Positions 17,717 through 26,070 of a stretch of 64,000 nt of DNA are shown here, in pieces. The stretch is taken from assembly GCF_003944795.1 (NCBI RefSeq), contig NZ_RWBG01000001.1:682001-746000 (forward strand), given 5' to 3'. The position numbers were made by a program, and so were the translations under genes. Within the stretch, counting starts at the first letter, position 1. Each line of letters begins with the position of its first letter. The stretch comes from Mangrovimonas spongiae. GTDB taxonomy: Bacteria > Bacteroidota > Bacteroidia > Flavobacteriales > Flavobacteriaceae. Below the pieces are notes generated by a model. It did not search any database. It was not told the DNA's origin and saw nothing but the letters and a program-made list of their open reading frames with translations.

Positions 17717-19618
17717 TTAGTAGCCTGGGTTTTGTTGTAAATTTGGATTGGTTGATATTGAGTTTGTAGGGATTGGGAAAATGTTTCTAAACGAACCTAC
17801 TGAAGTTCCATTAGGTTGGTTTCCTTTCCATGGCCAAAGATAATTTCCTGATGTGAAATAATCGTATCTTATTAAGTCTGTGCGTCTTTGTCCCTCCCAA
17901 TATAACTCTCTAGAGCGTTCGTCTAATACAAAGTCTAAAGTTAAATCAGAACTTGTAATATTACCAGAAGGGCCTCCATAGGCTCTTGTTCTTAGTTCAT
18001 TAATTTTGTCAACGGCTAAACCTGTGTCACCGCCACCACCTCTTAAAGTAGCCTCGGCATAGTTAAGATATATTTCAGCTAGCCTAATTACAGGAAGGTC
18101 TGTGTCTACAAACTCTCCATTACTATCATTTCCTGGTCCTCCAGTTGATGTAACATTTTTAAATTTAGTGATAGCATATCCATCACTAAATTGCCCTATA
18201 CTTTCAATCTCTAAATTTTGACCGTCTGTGTAAAACATTGCTCTCATATCACCAGAAGCAGTCACCTCTGTTATGGAGTAAGTTAAGTTGTCTAAATCTA
18301 ATGTTATAAGATAAGGGCCATCGGCAGGAATAGGAATATTTCCTCCTCCAGCTTCTAAAGAGCCATCTAACTCGTTATCACCATAGTTGTTCCCCCAATC
18401 TTCATCAAATCTAAATTTAAAGTCGCCAGCTGTTAAATTAGCATAAAGTGAATATTGATTTGGTGAGGTTTCATACATTTCCATGTCTGGGCCATCCCAA
18501 GCATTTTCTGTAGCATCACCAACTAATCCCCAGTTAGAAAGTGTACCTCCTAAATCGTTATTAAGCTCATCGATATCAATAGTACCCATTTCAAATTTTT
18601 CAACTAAAGCAGAGGTTGTTCTATTACCTCCCCAACCGCCATTGACACCAAATAAAGAAGCGTCCATAGAGCCTCCAATTGCTGCATGTACTAAAAATGT
18701 AGAGCCACCATAGGTTTGAGATTGAACGCCATCAAAATTTAATGTAAAAATAAACTCATCTTGAGCACCATTGGTATTATTATCGGCAAGAAATAATTCA
18801 TCATAAGCTGTTCCGTTACCATTTACATCATTCGTGTTAATTGAATAACCAGAATTTATAACATTGTTAGAATACGTAACACAATCTGTATATCTAGGTG
18901 TGCCGATCCATACTTCAGCATTCAAGTACAATCTTGATAGTAAAGCCCATGCTGCAACTTGATCAACACGTCCATATTCATTAGAACTTGGAAGGTCGTC
19001 TTGTATTTCTAAAAGTTCTGTTTCAACAAAATTGAAAAGTTCAGGTCTGTCACTTTGACTTGGAAGTTCTGTTGAAATTTGTGTTGCTAAAGGAACGTTA
19101 GCATAAAAGTCAATAAGGTTATAATATGCAAAGGCTCTTAAAAAACGAGCTTCTGCGATATAAGATGCTACCTCAGGATCTGTAAGTTGTGAGGCATTAT
19201 CTATAAATGAATTACAAAATGAGACTTCTTGTGCTAGACGTAAATACATAGCTCCGGTAAAATCGTTACCAGCAGACCAATAAAGGCCATGTAAATCTGG
19301 AAGACCAGCATCTCCCCAACCAACTACAGCGTGATCTGTGGTTAGTTCGTTAAGGTTGAAAAGCATTCTAGAGAATTGAGAAAATCCTTCGTCTATTTCA
19401 GTAATATCAGGGTTTCCAGCAGGTCCCTGTTGCCCTGTAAGTGCCAAACTAGCATATAACTTGGCTAGTGCACTTCTAGCTTCAGATGCATTAACAAATA
19501 CATCTTCTTCAGTAAAGCTATCAGGGTCAATAGGTGATTGGTCTAAATCATCATGACATGAAAACATGAAGCATGTTATCGCTAAAAAGCATGTGAATTG
19601 TTTTATTTTATTTTTCAT
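17717..19618 (-). CDS. susD: SusD-family starch-binding lipoprotein with an embedded SusE-type carbohydrate-binding domain
   Basis: 633 residues, about 100 longer than the usual SusD. It has a lipoprotein signal (FMFSC, Cys21, then HDD). The SusD core is clear: ARFLRAFAYYNLIDFYANVPL (helical TPR region), the AWALLSRLYLNAE segment, and the C-terminal SusD region with LPVIRLAEIYLNYAEA and ELYWEGQRRTDLIRY. Between VEKFEMG (about 340) and RAMFYTDGQ (about 459) sits a foreign block (about 362-452; bases 18263-18535) with GLVGDATENAW, GDFKFRFDEDWGNNYG and GNIPIPADGPYLITL, which has the same motifs as the second module of the neighbouring SusE. It pairs with SusC (11 bp upstream) as the lid of the glycan importer. 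Confidence 0.93.
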   Translation of the reverse strand: MKNKIKQFTCFLAITCFMFSCHDDLDQSPIDPDSFTEEDVFVNASEARSALAKLYASLALTGQQGPAGNPDITEIDEGFSQFSRMLFNLNELTTDHAVVGWGDAGLPDLHGLYWSAGNDFTGAMYLRLAQEVSFCNSFIDNASQLTDPEVASYIAEARFLRAFAYYNLIDFYANVPLATQISTELPSQSDRPELFNFVETELLEIQDDLPSSNEYGRVDQVAAWALLSRLYLNAEVWIGTPRYTDCVTYSNNVINSGYSINTNDVNGNGTAYDELFLADNNTNGAQDEFIFTLNFDGVQSQTYGGSTFLVHAAIGGSMDASLFGVNGGWGGNRTTSALVEKFEMGTIDIDELNNDLGGTLSNWGLVGDATENAWDGPDMEMYETSPNQYSLYANLTAGDFKFRFDEDWGNNYGDNELDGSLEAGGGNIPIPADGPYLITLDLDNLTYSITEVTASGDMRAMFYTDGQNLEIESIGQFSDGYAITKFKNVTSTGGPGNDSNGEFVDTDLPVIRLAEIYLNYAEATLRGGGGDTGLAVDKINELRTRAYGGPSGNITSSDLTLDFVLDERSRELYWEGQRRTDLIRYDYFTSGNYLWPWKGNQPNGTSVGSFRNIFPIPTNSISTNPNLQQNPGY

Positions 19619-19629
19619 AATTTATTTTT

Positions 19630-22600
19630 TTAAAAATCTAAATTAATACCAAATACAAATGATCTTGGTCTTGGATAAAAACCGTTATCGATACCTCCAG
19701 GAATTTCTGGATCTAAACCATCATATTCAGTAAAAGTTGCTACATTTTGTATAGAACCATATAGTCTAACTATCACATCTTTAATGGCTTTGTCTAAAGT
19801 ATATCCAAGAGTAATATTATCAATTTTAAAGAATGAGGCATCTTGTACCCAGTGACTACTCATAAAGTTTCTTTCATCACTTTGATCAGTAAATCCAGAA
19901 TTTAAATATTCTGAATGCAAATTCCATAAGAAATCATTACTAGTTGGAATAGCTCCATCTCTGTAAGAATTTCCAGAAGCCACATTGTTATAGGCATAAT
20001 TACCTATGTTAGCCCGTGTAACTACAGCTAAATCCCACTTTTTATAGTTTAAATTTGTGTTTAGCCCCATAATTACATCTGCATAAGGGTCTTTATATAA
20101 ATATTTGTCTGAATCGTTAATAATATTATCGCCATTTCTATCTACAAATGCCCCCTCAATAGGATTTCCGTTAGCATCGTATACTTGTTGTAACACATAA
20201 AAACTAGAAGGTGATTCCCCTTCGGTATGTAGCTGAATGTTGTTGCCAACACCACCGCTAATACCTCCAACTTCTTGATTGAATGGTAGTCTTACAACTT
20301 CGTTTTCGTTGAAAGCTATATTGTAATTGATAGACCATTCTATGTCATCAGTTTGGATAGGAATAACATTTAAAGCAATTTCGACACCTCTATTTTCCAT
20401 ATCTCCAATATTTCTATCAATACTACTACCAAAATTGGTAAAAGGGTCAATAGATGAAAATGCGATTAAGTTTTCTGTTTTCTTTTTATAAAGGTTAATT
20501 GATCCAAACACTCTACTGTTAAAAAAGGCATAGTCTAAACCAAGGTTTATTGTATTACCTACCTCCCATCTTAACTCTTCATTGATAGGGTCAGGTCTGT
20601 AAGTTTGATAGAACGTGTTTCCAAATTGATAATTAGCGGAAGAGTTACTTCTCGTATATCGTGTTAGGAATAAATAATCTCCTAAGCCATTAACATTACC
20701 AATTTCACCATAGCCTACTCTTAGTTTTAAATCATTTATAAAACTAGCACTTTCTAAGAAGGGTTCTTTACTAATATTCCACGCCAATGCCGCAGATGGG
20801 AAGTATCCCCAACGATCGTCTGGGTTTAACTTAGATGATGCATCGGCTCTTAAAGATGCTGTAAGTAAATACTTTCCTTTATAATCATAATTTAATCGAC
20901 CAAAATAAGATAGTAAAACGTTTTTAGATTTATCAATGAATTCAAAATCAATATCAGTATCTGGGTTTCTGATATCTCTTTCTTCTGCTTCGCTATCATA
21001 ACTGTAATTGTCATATTCGAAAGATTGGTAAGAATATCCCGCAACGGCAGTTATGTTGTGAGTTTCATTAATAGACTTGTTGTATGTTAAATACGCATCA
21101 AATAGTTTATTTGTTGAGGTGTTAGAATACGTTGATCTTGAGCCATTCCATATCTCCCATGAATCAGCTAATAATGAGGTAGGCATTTGTTGTGAAGTGA
21201 TAGTTCTACCTGTACCATGCGATTTATCTAAACCAACATTAACTGTAGCTGTTAAGTCTGGGAAAAAGTGAAGCTTATAATCAACCTTAGCATTACCAAT
21301 AAAACGTCTTACTTCAGACACATCATCAACCAAATTAAGTTGCGCAACAGGATTTACCGTTGCTAAATTAATCTGACTTAATACCGGTAGCCCAGTACTT
21401 GGGTCTATAGCAGAAATAGGATTATACCAGCCATTATAACCACCAAATTGACTAACAATTTGAGGGTCGTTACTATATACTGGTTGGGTAGGGTCGAAAG
21501 TATTTGCAGCACCTATGGCGCCTCTATTTGCAAAAAAGTTTTCGGAATAATTACCTCTTGCATTAATTTCAAATTTCAAGTGGTCATCAAGTAAGCTAGG
21601 AGTTAAATTTAAAGAAGCTGTGGTTCTTTTAAAATTGTCACGACGTAAAATACCATCATGGTCAGTATACCCTACAGAAGCTCTCATTGGAATACCAAAG
21701 GCATTTCCTCTAGCACTTATAGAATGGTCTTGGCCAAAAGCGGTATTGTAAATTTCATCTTGCCAATCGGTGTTGGCATTGCCTAACAAAGAAAGTGTTT
21801 GCGCATCGGCATTAGGATGATTGTTAATCACTTGTCTGTACTCATCGCCATTTAATACATCTACATAATCAACAGCAGTGTGAACCGTTGTTGAGGTGTT
21901 TACGCTAAACTTAAATTCAGAATCTTTACCCTTTTTTGTGGTTATAATTATAACGCCATTTGCTGCACGAGATCCATAGATAGCAGTAGCTGAAGCATCC
22001 TTTAAAACAGTCATGGCTTCAATATCGTTAGGGTTAATCTGGTTTAGTGGGTTTCTAGACCCTCCAACAGCTCCATTGTCTAAAGGAAATCCATCAACAA
22101 CAATTAAAGGGTTATTGTTTAATGATAGAGAACCGTTTCCCCGAATTCTAATTTCTTGACCTTCTCCAGGAGCACCACTGCTAGAAGTGATAGACACCCC
22201 GGCTACTTTACCAGATATTAATTGTTGTGCTGAAACAACGGGGCCTTGGTTAAAATCATCAGATTTAATTAAATCAACAGATCCTGTTAAATCCTCTTTT
22301 TTTACACCACCATAACCAATTAAAACGACTTCGTCTAATTGAGCTGCGTCTTCAGCTAGACTTATATTAATTGTGGTTTGTCCATTATACGTTATTTCTT
22401 GAGTAATGTAACCAAGGTACGAGAATACTATAATATCACCAGAGTTAGCCTTAATTTGATAATTACCATCAAAATCTGTAGCCGTTCCTGTTGAAGTCCC
22501 TTTGATAATCACATTAACACCAGGAAGTGGTAATGATGATTCATCAGTTACTGTTCCAGAAACTTGATTTTGTGCCAACAGAAATGAAGGAACAAGCAAG

Positions 22601-22635
22601 AACAGAAACAGTAAGCTATTTAAAGTTGTTTTCAT
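19630..22635 (-). CDS. susC: SusC-family TonB-dependent outer-membrane glycan transporter
   Basis: 1001 residues, the expected size. Signal peptide (about 1-21, ending LLAQ), then a carboxypeptidase-D-like N-terminal domain (VSGTVTDESSLPLPGVNV to IVFSYLGY), the plug with VLKDASATAIYGSRAANG, and a 22-strand barrel ending with the aromatic residue of FVFGINLDF. It imports malto-oligosaccharides together with SusD, driven by TonB. It is the first gene of the minus-strand operon susC-susD-susE-amylase and diverges from the LacI-type regulator over 220 bp, which hold a perfect 16-bp palindrome. Confidence 0.95.
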   Translation of the reverse strand: MKTTLNSLLFLFLLVPSFLLAQNQVSGTVTDESSLPLPGVNVIIKGTSTGTATDFDGNYQIKANSGDIIVFSYLGYITQEITYNGQTTINISLAEDAAQLDEVVLIGYGGVKKEDLTGSVDLIKSDDFNQGPVVSAQQLISGKVAGVSITSSSGAPGEGQEIRIRGNGSLSLNNNPLIVVDGFPLDNGAVGGSRNPLNQINPNDIEAMTVLKDASATAIYGSRAANGVIIITTKKGKDSEFKFSVNTSTTVHTAVDYVDVLNGDEYRQVINNHPNADAQTLSLLGNANTDWQDEIYNTAFGQDHSISARGNAFGIPMRASVGYTDHDGILRRDNFKRTTASLNLTPSLLDDHLKFEINARGNYSENFFANRGAIGAANTFDPTQPVYSNDPQIVSQFGGYNGWYNPISAIDPSTGLPVLSQINLATVNPVAQLNLVDDVSEVRRFIGNAKVDYKLHFFPDLTATVNVGLDKSHGTGRTITSQQMPTSLLADSWEIWNGSRSTYSNTSTNKLFDAYLTYNKSINETHNITAVAGYSYQSFEYDNYSYDSEAEERDIRNPDTDIDFEFIDKSKNVLLSYFGRLNYDYKGKYLLTASLRADASSKLNPDDRWGYFPSAALAWNISKEPFLESASFINDLKLRVGYGEIGNVNGLGDYLFLTRYTRSNSSANYQFGNTFYQTYRPDPINEELRWEVGNTINLGLDYAFFNSRVFGSINLYKKKTENLIAFSSIDPFTNFGSSIDRNIGDMENRGVEIALNVIPIQTDDIEWSINYNIAFNENEVVRLPFNQEVGGISGGVGNNIQLHTEGESPSSFYVLQQVYDANGNPIEGAFVDRNGDNIINDSDKYLYKDPYADVIMGLNTNLNYKKWDLAVVTRANIGNYAYNNVASGNSYRDGAIPTSNDFLWNLHSEYLNSGFTDQSDERNFMSSHWVQDASFFKIDNITLGYTLDKAIKDVIVRLYGSIQNVATFTEYDGLDPEIPGGIDNGFYPRPRSFVFGINLDF

Positions 22636-22669
22636 ACAAAATAATTTGAATTAGTCTTTTGTTTGTTAG

Positions 22670-22686
22670 TTATATTTTTACTTCTC
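22670..22686. repeat. 17-bp motif shared with the symporter leader (copy 1)
   Basis: TTATATTTTTACTTCTC occurs here upstream of susC and again, exactly, at 23953-23969 upstream of the symporter gene. This copy also supplies one arm of a 9-bp inverted repeat, TATTTTTAC (22673-22681) / GTAAAAATA (22701-22709). Both copies sit in regulatory regions of the same locus. Confidence 0.55.
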
Positions 22687-22744
22687 GACGTTAAATCTAT
22701 GTAAAAATAACCTAAAAAAAGCCTGTGATTTTGCGACATCTACA

Positions 22745-22760
22745 ACGAAAACGTTTTCGT
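22745..22760. promoter_or_regulatory. Perfect 16-bp palindrome, probable LacI-family operator
   Basis: ACGAAAACGTTTTCGT is a perfect inverted repeat with a central CG, the layout recognised by LacI/PurR/CcpA-type dimers. It lies in the space between susC and the LacI-type regulator gene, 110 bp from the susC start and about 70 bp before the regulator's -7 box, so it may control both directions. Confidence 0.8.
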
Positions 22761-22815
22761 GTTAACAACTTTTTAAGGTTTTTGTATTTTGCGTGATAGA
22801 ATAGTTAGAATGCCT

Positions 22816-22823
22816 TATCTTTA
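22816..22823 (+). promoter_or_regulatory. -7-like box TATCTTTA for the LacI-type regulator
   Basis: Matches TAnnTTTG at all but the last base, 32 bp before the ATG at 22856. Confidence 0.45.
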
Positions 22824-22855
22824 GGCTTCTTTTAAAATATACAAAAAATATTTAT

Positions 22856-23896
22856 ATGAAGCGGAAAGTAACGCTCAAACAAATAGCAAAAGAGTTAGAT
22901 GTTTCAATATCAACGGTGTCTAAAGCTTTAAGAAATAGTAAGGAGATAAGTGAAGATACTAGAGAGAAGGTTCAGGCTTTTGCAAAACTATATAATTACA
23001 AACCTAATAACATTGCTTTAAGTTTAAAAAACAAAAAAACGAAAACAATAGGCATTATTATTCCCGAAATTGTACACCATTTTTTCTCGAAAGTCATTAG
23101 AGGTATCGAACTTGTAGCGAATAAGCGTGGTTATAATGTAATTGTTGGGCTATCTAATGAATCGTTTAATAAAGAGGTTATTAACATGGAAATGCTAGCC
23201 AATGGTAGTATAGATGGATTTATTTTATCTATTTCAAAAGAAACCTTACTGCAACAAGATTATCATCATTTTTACGAAACCATAAATCAAGGTATGCCTA
23301 TAGTTATGTTTGATCGTGTCGTTAACGATGTAAGATGCGATAAGGTAATTGTAGACGATTTAAAGGGCTCGAAAAAAGCCGTTAATAAACTAATAGAAAA
23401 TGGCTGTAAAAACATCGCTATAATTACAACAAAAGATTATGTTAGTGTCGGTAAATTGAGAACACAGGGCTATCTTGAGGCTTTAGAGGATCATAAAATT
23501 CAACCTAAATCTGAATTAATACTTAAAATAGTTGAAGAGTTGGATGCCGAAGATCATCTAGAAGATTTAGAAGCCGAAATAGAATGTCTTATAAAAAATA
23601 ATCCAGAAATAGATGGCGTTTTTGCTGTTAACGAGTTGTATGCACTTACGGCTATGAAGGTTGCGAAAAAGCTAAAAAGAAAAATACCTGCCGATATTCA
23701 GGTTATTGGCTTTACAGATGGGGTATTATCTAAACACGCCACACCAAGTTTAACAACTGTAAGTCAGCATGCGCAGCAAATGGGTGAAAAAGCAGCAGAA
23801 CTGTTAATAGATAATCTAGAGCATGAAGAGGAAGAAGAACACTATAAAACGGTAGTTATAGAAACCGAATTAATAGAGCGAGAATCAACAAAATAG
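22856..23896 (+). CDS. LacI-family transcriptional regulator of the starch/maltose locus
   Basis: 346 residues. The N-terminal helix-turn-helix is classical (VTLKQIAKELDVSISTVSKALR, with the hinge helix near NNIALSLKN), followed by a periplasmic-binding-like sugar-sensing domain (TKTIGIIIPEI, DGFILSISKE, VDDLKGSKKAV, ADIQVIGFTDG, TTVSQHAQQMG). Its position between the divergent susC operon and the symporter-phosphorylase operon makes it the likely regulator, analogous in place to SusR, which is a different family. The palindrome at 22745-22760 is its probable site. It could be an activator or a repressor. Confidence 0.9.
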   Translation: MKRKVTLKQIAKELDVSISTVSKALRNSKEISEDTREKVQAFAKLYNYKPNNIALSLKNKKTKTIGIIIPEIVHHFFSKVIRGIELVANKRGYNVIVGLSNESFNKEVINMEMLANGSIDGFILSISKETLLQQDYHHFYETINQGMPIVMFDRVVNDVRCDKVIVDDLKGSKKAVNKLIENGCKNIAIITTKDYVSVGKLRTQGYLEALEDHKIQPKSELILKIVEELDAEDHLEDLEAEIECLIKNNPEIDGVFAVNELYALTAMKVAKKLKRKIPADIQVIGFTDGVLSKHATPSLTTVSQHAQQMGEKAAELLIDNLEHEEEEEHYKTVVIETELIERESTK

Positions 23897-23927
23897 GATT
23901 TTAACATGGACTAATTAAAATCTTTTA

Positions 23928-23935
23928 TATCTTTA
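23928..23935 (+). promoter_or_regulatory. -7-like box TATCTTTA before the symporter operon
   Basis: Matches TAnnTTTG except for the last base. It would start an mRNA with a leader of about 94 bases carrying the inverted repeat at 23946-23983. Confidence 0.45.
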
Positions 23936-23945
23936 CCGCCTGAAA

Positions 23946-23983
23946 TCAAAACTTATATTTTTACTTCTCACCATAAGTTTTGA
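23946..23983 (+). promoter_or_regulatory. 11-bp perfect inverted repeat in the symporter leader, enclosing motif copy 2
   Basis: TCAAAACTTAT (23946-23956) and ATAAGTTTTGA (23973-23983) are perfect complements around a 16-base loop that carries most of the second exact copy of the 17-bp motif (23953-23969). It is either an operator just downstream of the transcription start or an RNA hairpin near the 5' end. Confidence 0.55.
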
Positions 23984-24031
23984 TAAGTTATACCGCTTGT
24001 CAAAATAGTATTAATTTAAAATATACTATTA

Positions 24032-25411
24032 ATGAAAAAGCGCGCCTTAAATTTTTGGGAAATCTGGAATATGAGTTTCGGTTTCCTGGGAATTCAATTT
24101 GGTTTTGCCTTACAAGGAGGCTTTATGTCTCGAATCTTTCAAACGTTAGGAGCTGATAAAGATGCTATTCCTTTACTTTGGATTGCAGCACCTTTAACAG
24201 GGCTTATTATACAGCCAATTATTGGGTATTTAAGCGATAAAACGTGGCACCCAAGATGGGGGAGACGTCGTCCATATTTTTTAATAGGAGCTATTTTAAG
24301 TTCCTTAGCGTTATTTTTTGTGCCGCATTCACCAGCATTATGGGTGGCTGCAGGGTTTTTATGGATTCTAGATGCTTCTATAAATGTTTCAATGGAACCT
24401 TTTCGTGCTTTAGTAGCTGATAAACTGCCTAATTCGCAACGATCGTATGGTTTTGTTGTACAAACTCTTATTATTGGTATTGGTACTTGGGTAGCAAGTA
24501 ATTTGCCCTGGATGGTGTCACAACTTGGTGTTAGCGATGCGGCACCAAAAGGCGTCGTGCCTATGTCGGTAAAAGTGGCGTTTGGTATTGGAGCCATAGT
24601 GTTTTTAGTAAGTATTTTATATACGGTATTTACCACGACAGAATATCCACCTGAAGATATGGAGGAATTTGAACGCGAACGCAAAAAGAAGAACCGCTTC
24701 ATTCCTGATATTTTAGAGAATATTGGAAAAATGCCACTAACAATGAAAAAACTAGGACTTATTCAGTTTTTTAGTTGGTTTGCGTTTTTTACGATGTGGA
24801 GCTTGGCAAATCCAGCGCTAACCGAACACGTTTTTAATACACCGGCACCTATAGAAACAGCTTTCGATTTAACAATCCCCTCGCAAGCCGAAGCTTTTGA
24901 TACAGCAAACACCGCTTTTCAAAAATCATCAAACTTAGTGGGGTCTGCAATGGGAGTTTATGGGTTATCTTCTATGGCTTTTGCGTTGCTACTAGCCTTT
25001 TATACATCTAAAAAACGCATTAATAGAAAGTTTGTGCATATGGGGTCGCTGTTTTTGGGAGGATTAGGCTTTATTTTAATGTTTTACGCTACGCCAGAAA
25101 CGCTAAAATACTGTTTCATATTAGTAGGTATTGCTTGGGGAAGTATTTTGTCAATGCCTTACGCAATGTTATCAAGTTCCGTAGATCCTAAGAAAATGGG
25201 CGTTATTATGGGAATATTCAATATGTTTATTGTAATCCCTCAAATTATTGCGGCTGTTGGCGGGATAAATTATGTGTCTAGTCTTTTAGGTGAAGACGCT
25301 ATTAATGCCATGACGATTGCTGGTATTAGTTTAATTCTAGCAGGACTATGCAATTTATTAATTGTTAATAAAGATGCTATTTCATATCAACCAGAAAACG
25401 AAATAAATTAA
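24032..25411 (+). CDS. Inner-membrane sugar:cation symporter (SLC45/GPH-like MFS), probable maltose importer
   Basis: 459 residues with about 12 hydrophobic segments. The N-terminus has GFALQGGFMSRIFQTLGAD and the loop 2-3 motif GYLSDKTWHPRWGRRRPYF, which is typical of the sucrose/maltose SLC45-like branch of the major facilitator superfamily. An unusual soluble insertion (about 268-295) lies in the central loop. It is first in a run with beta-phosphoglucomutase and maltose phosphorylase, so maltose is the likely substrate. It replaces the MalT/MalFGK type of importer. Confidence 0.87.
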   Translation: MKKRALNFWEIWNMSFGFLGIQFGFALQGGFMSRIFQTLGADKDAIPLLWIAAPLTGLIIQPIIGYLSDKTWHPRWGRRRPYFLIGAILSSLALFFVPHSPALWVAAGFLWILDASINVSMEPFRALVADKLPNSQRSYGFVVQTLIIGIGTWVASNLPWMVSQLGVSDAAPKGVVPMSVKVAFGIGAIVFLVSILYTVFTTTEYPPEDMEEFERERKKKNRFIPDILENIGKMPLTMKKLGLIQFFSWFAFFTMWSLANPALTEHVFNTPAPIETAFDLTIPSQAEAFDTANTAFQKSSNLVGSAMGVYGLSSMAFALLLAFYTSKKRINRKFVHMGSLFLGGLGFILMFYATPETLKYCFILVGIAWGSILSMPYAMLSSSVDPKKMGVIMGIFNMFIVIPQIIAAVGGINYVSSLLGEDAINAMTIAGISLILAGLCNLLIVNKDAISYQPENEIN

Positions 25412-25413
25412 AA

Positions 25414-26070
25414 ATGAACACAAAAGGATTCATATTTGACCTCGATGGCGTTATCGTAGATACAGCAAAGTATCATTTTTTGGCGTGGAAAAAATTAGCC
25501 AACAGTATCGATGTCGATTTTAATAAAGAACAAAACGAACAGCTTAAAGGCGTAAGCCGTGTAAAATCGTTAGAGAAAATTTTAGCCTGGGGGAATAAAA
25601 GTATTTCCGAAGATGAGTTTATGTCTTTAATGGCCAAGAAAAACGATGATTACTTAAGCTACATAAATAAAATGGGAGAAGATGAAATTCTTCCCGATGT
25701 ACCAAAAATATTAAACTATTTAAAAATCAATAATCAAGCAATAGCTTTAGGGTCTGCCAGTAAAAATGCTAGAAAAATATTGGAAAAAGTTAACCTTATT
25801 TCAAGCTTTCAGGCTATTGTAGATGGAAACGATGTTAGCAAAGCAAAACCCGATCCGGAAGTGTTTTTAATAGGAGCAAAATTACTAAATCAAAAGCCTG
25901 AAAATTGCGTGGTTTTTGAAGATTCCGTGGCTGGTATTCAAGCCGCAAATATTGCCAATATGATTTCTATTGGTATTGGTGATAAAAATGTGCTTCACGA
26001 AGCCGATTACATATTTAAAGATTTTACAGAAATCTCAACAGATTTTATAAAAGAATTAGTAAAAAAATGA
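25414..26070 (+). CDS. pgmB: Beta-phosphoglucomutase (HAD superfamily)
   Basis: 218 residues, the family length. HAD motif I FDLDGVIVDT with nucleophile D9 and acid/base D11, motif II serine in GSASKN, motif III lysine in KAKPDP, and motif IV EDSVAG. It converts beta-glucose-1-phosphate, released by the phosphorolytic GH65 enzyme, to glucose-6-phosphate. Two bases separate it from the symporter stop, and its stop overlaps the start of the phosphorylase by 4 bp (ATGA), which indicates tight coupling. Confidence 0.93.
   Translation: MNTKGFIFDLDGVIVDTAKYHFLAWKKLANSIDVDFNKEQNEQLKGVSRVKSLEKILAWGNKSISEDEFMSLMAKKNDDYLSYINKMGEDEILPDVPKILNYLKINNQAIALGSASKNARKILEKVNLISSFQAIVDGNDVSKAKPDPEVFLIGAKLLNQKPENCVVFEDSVAGIQAANIANMISIGIGDKNVLHEADYIFKDFTEISTDFIKELVKK

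Noticed and set aside
24139-24702. 187-residue reading frame on the minus strand
   Set aside because: It lies wholly inside the symporter gene in antisense, and its sequence is Arg/Ser/Lys-rich without any family signature.
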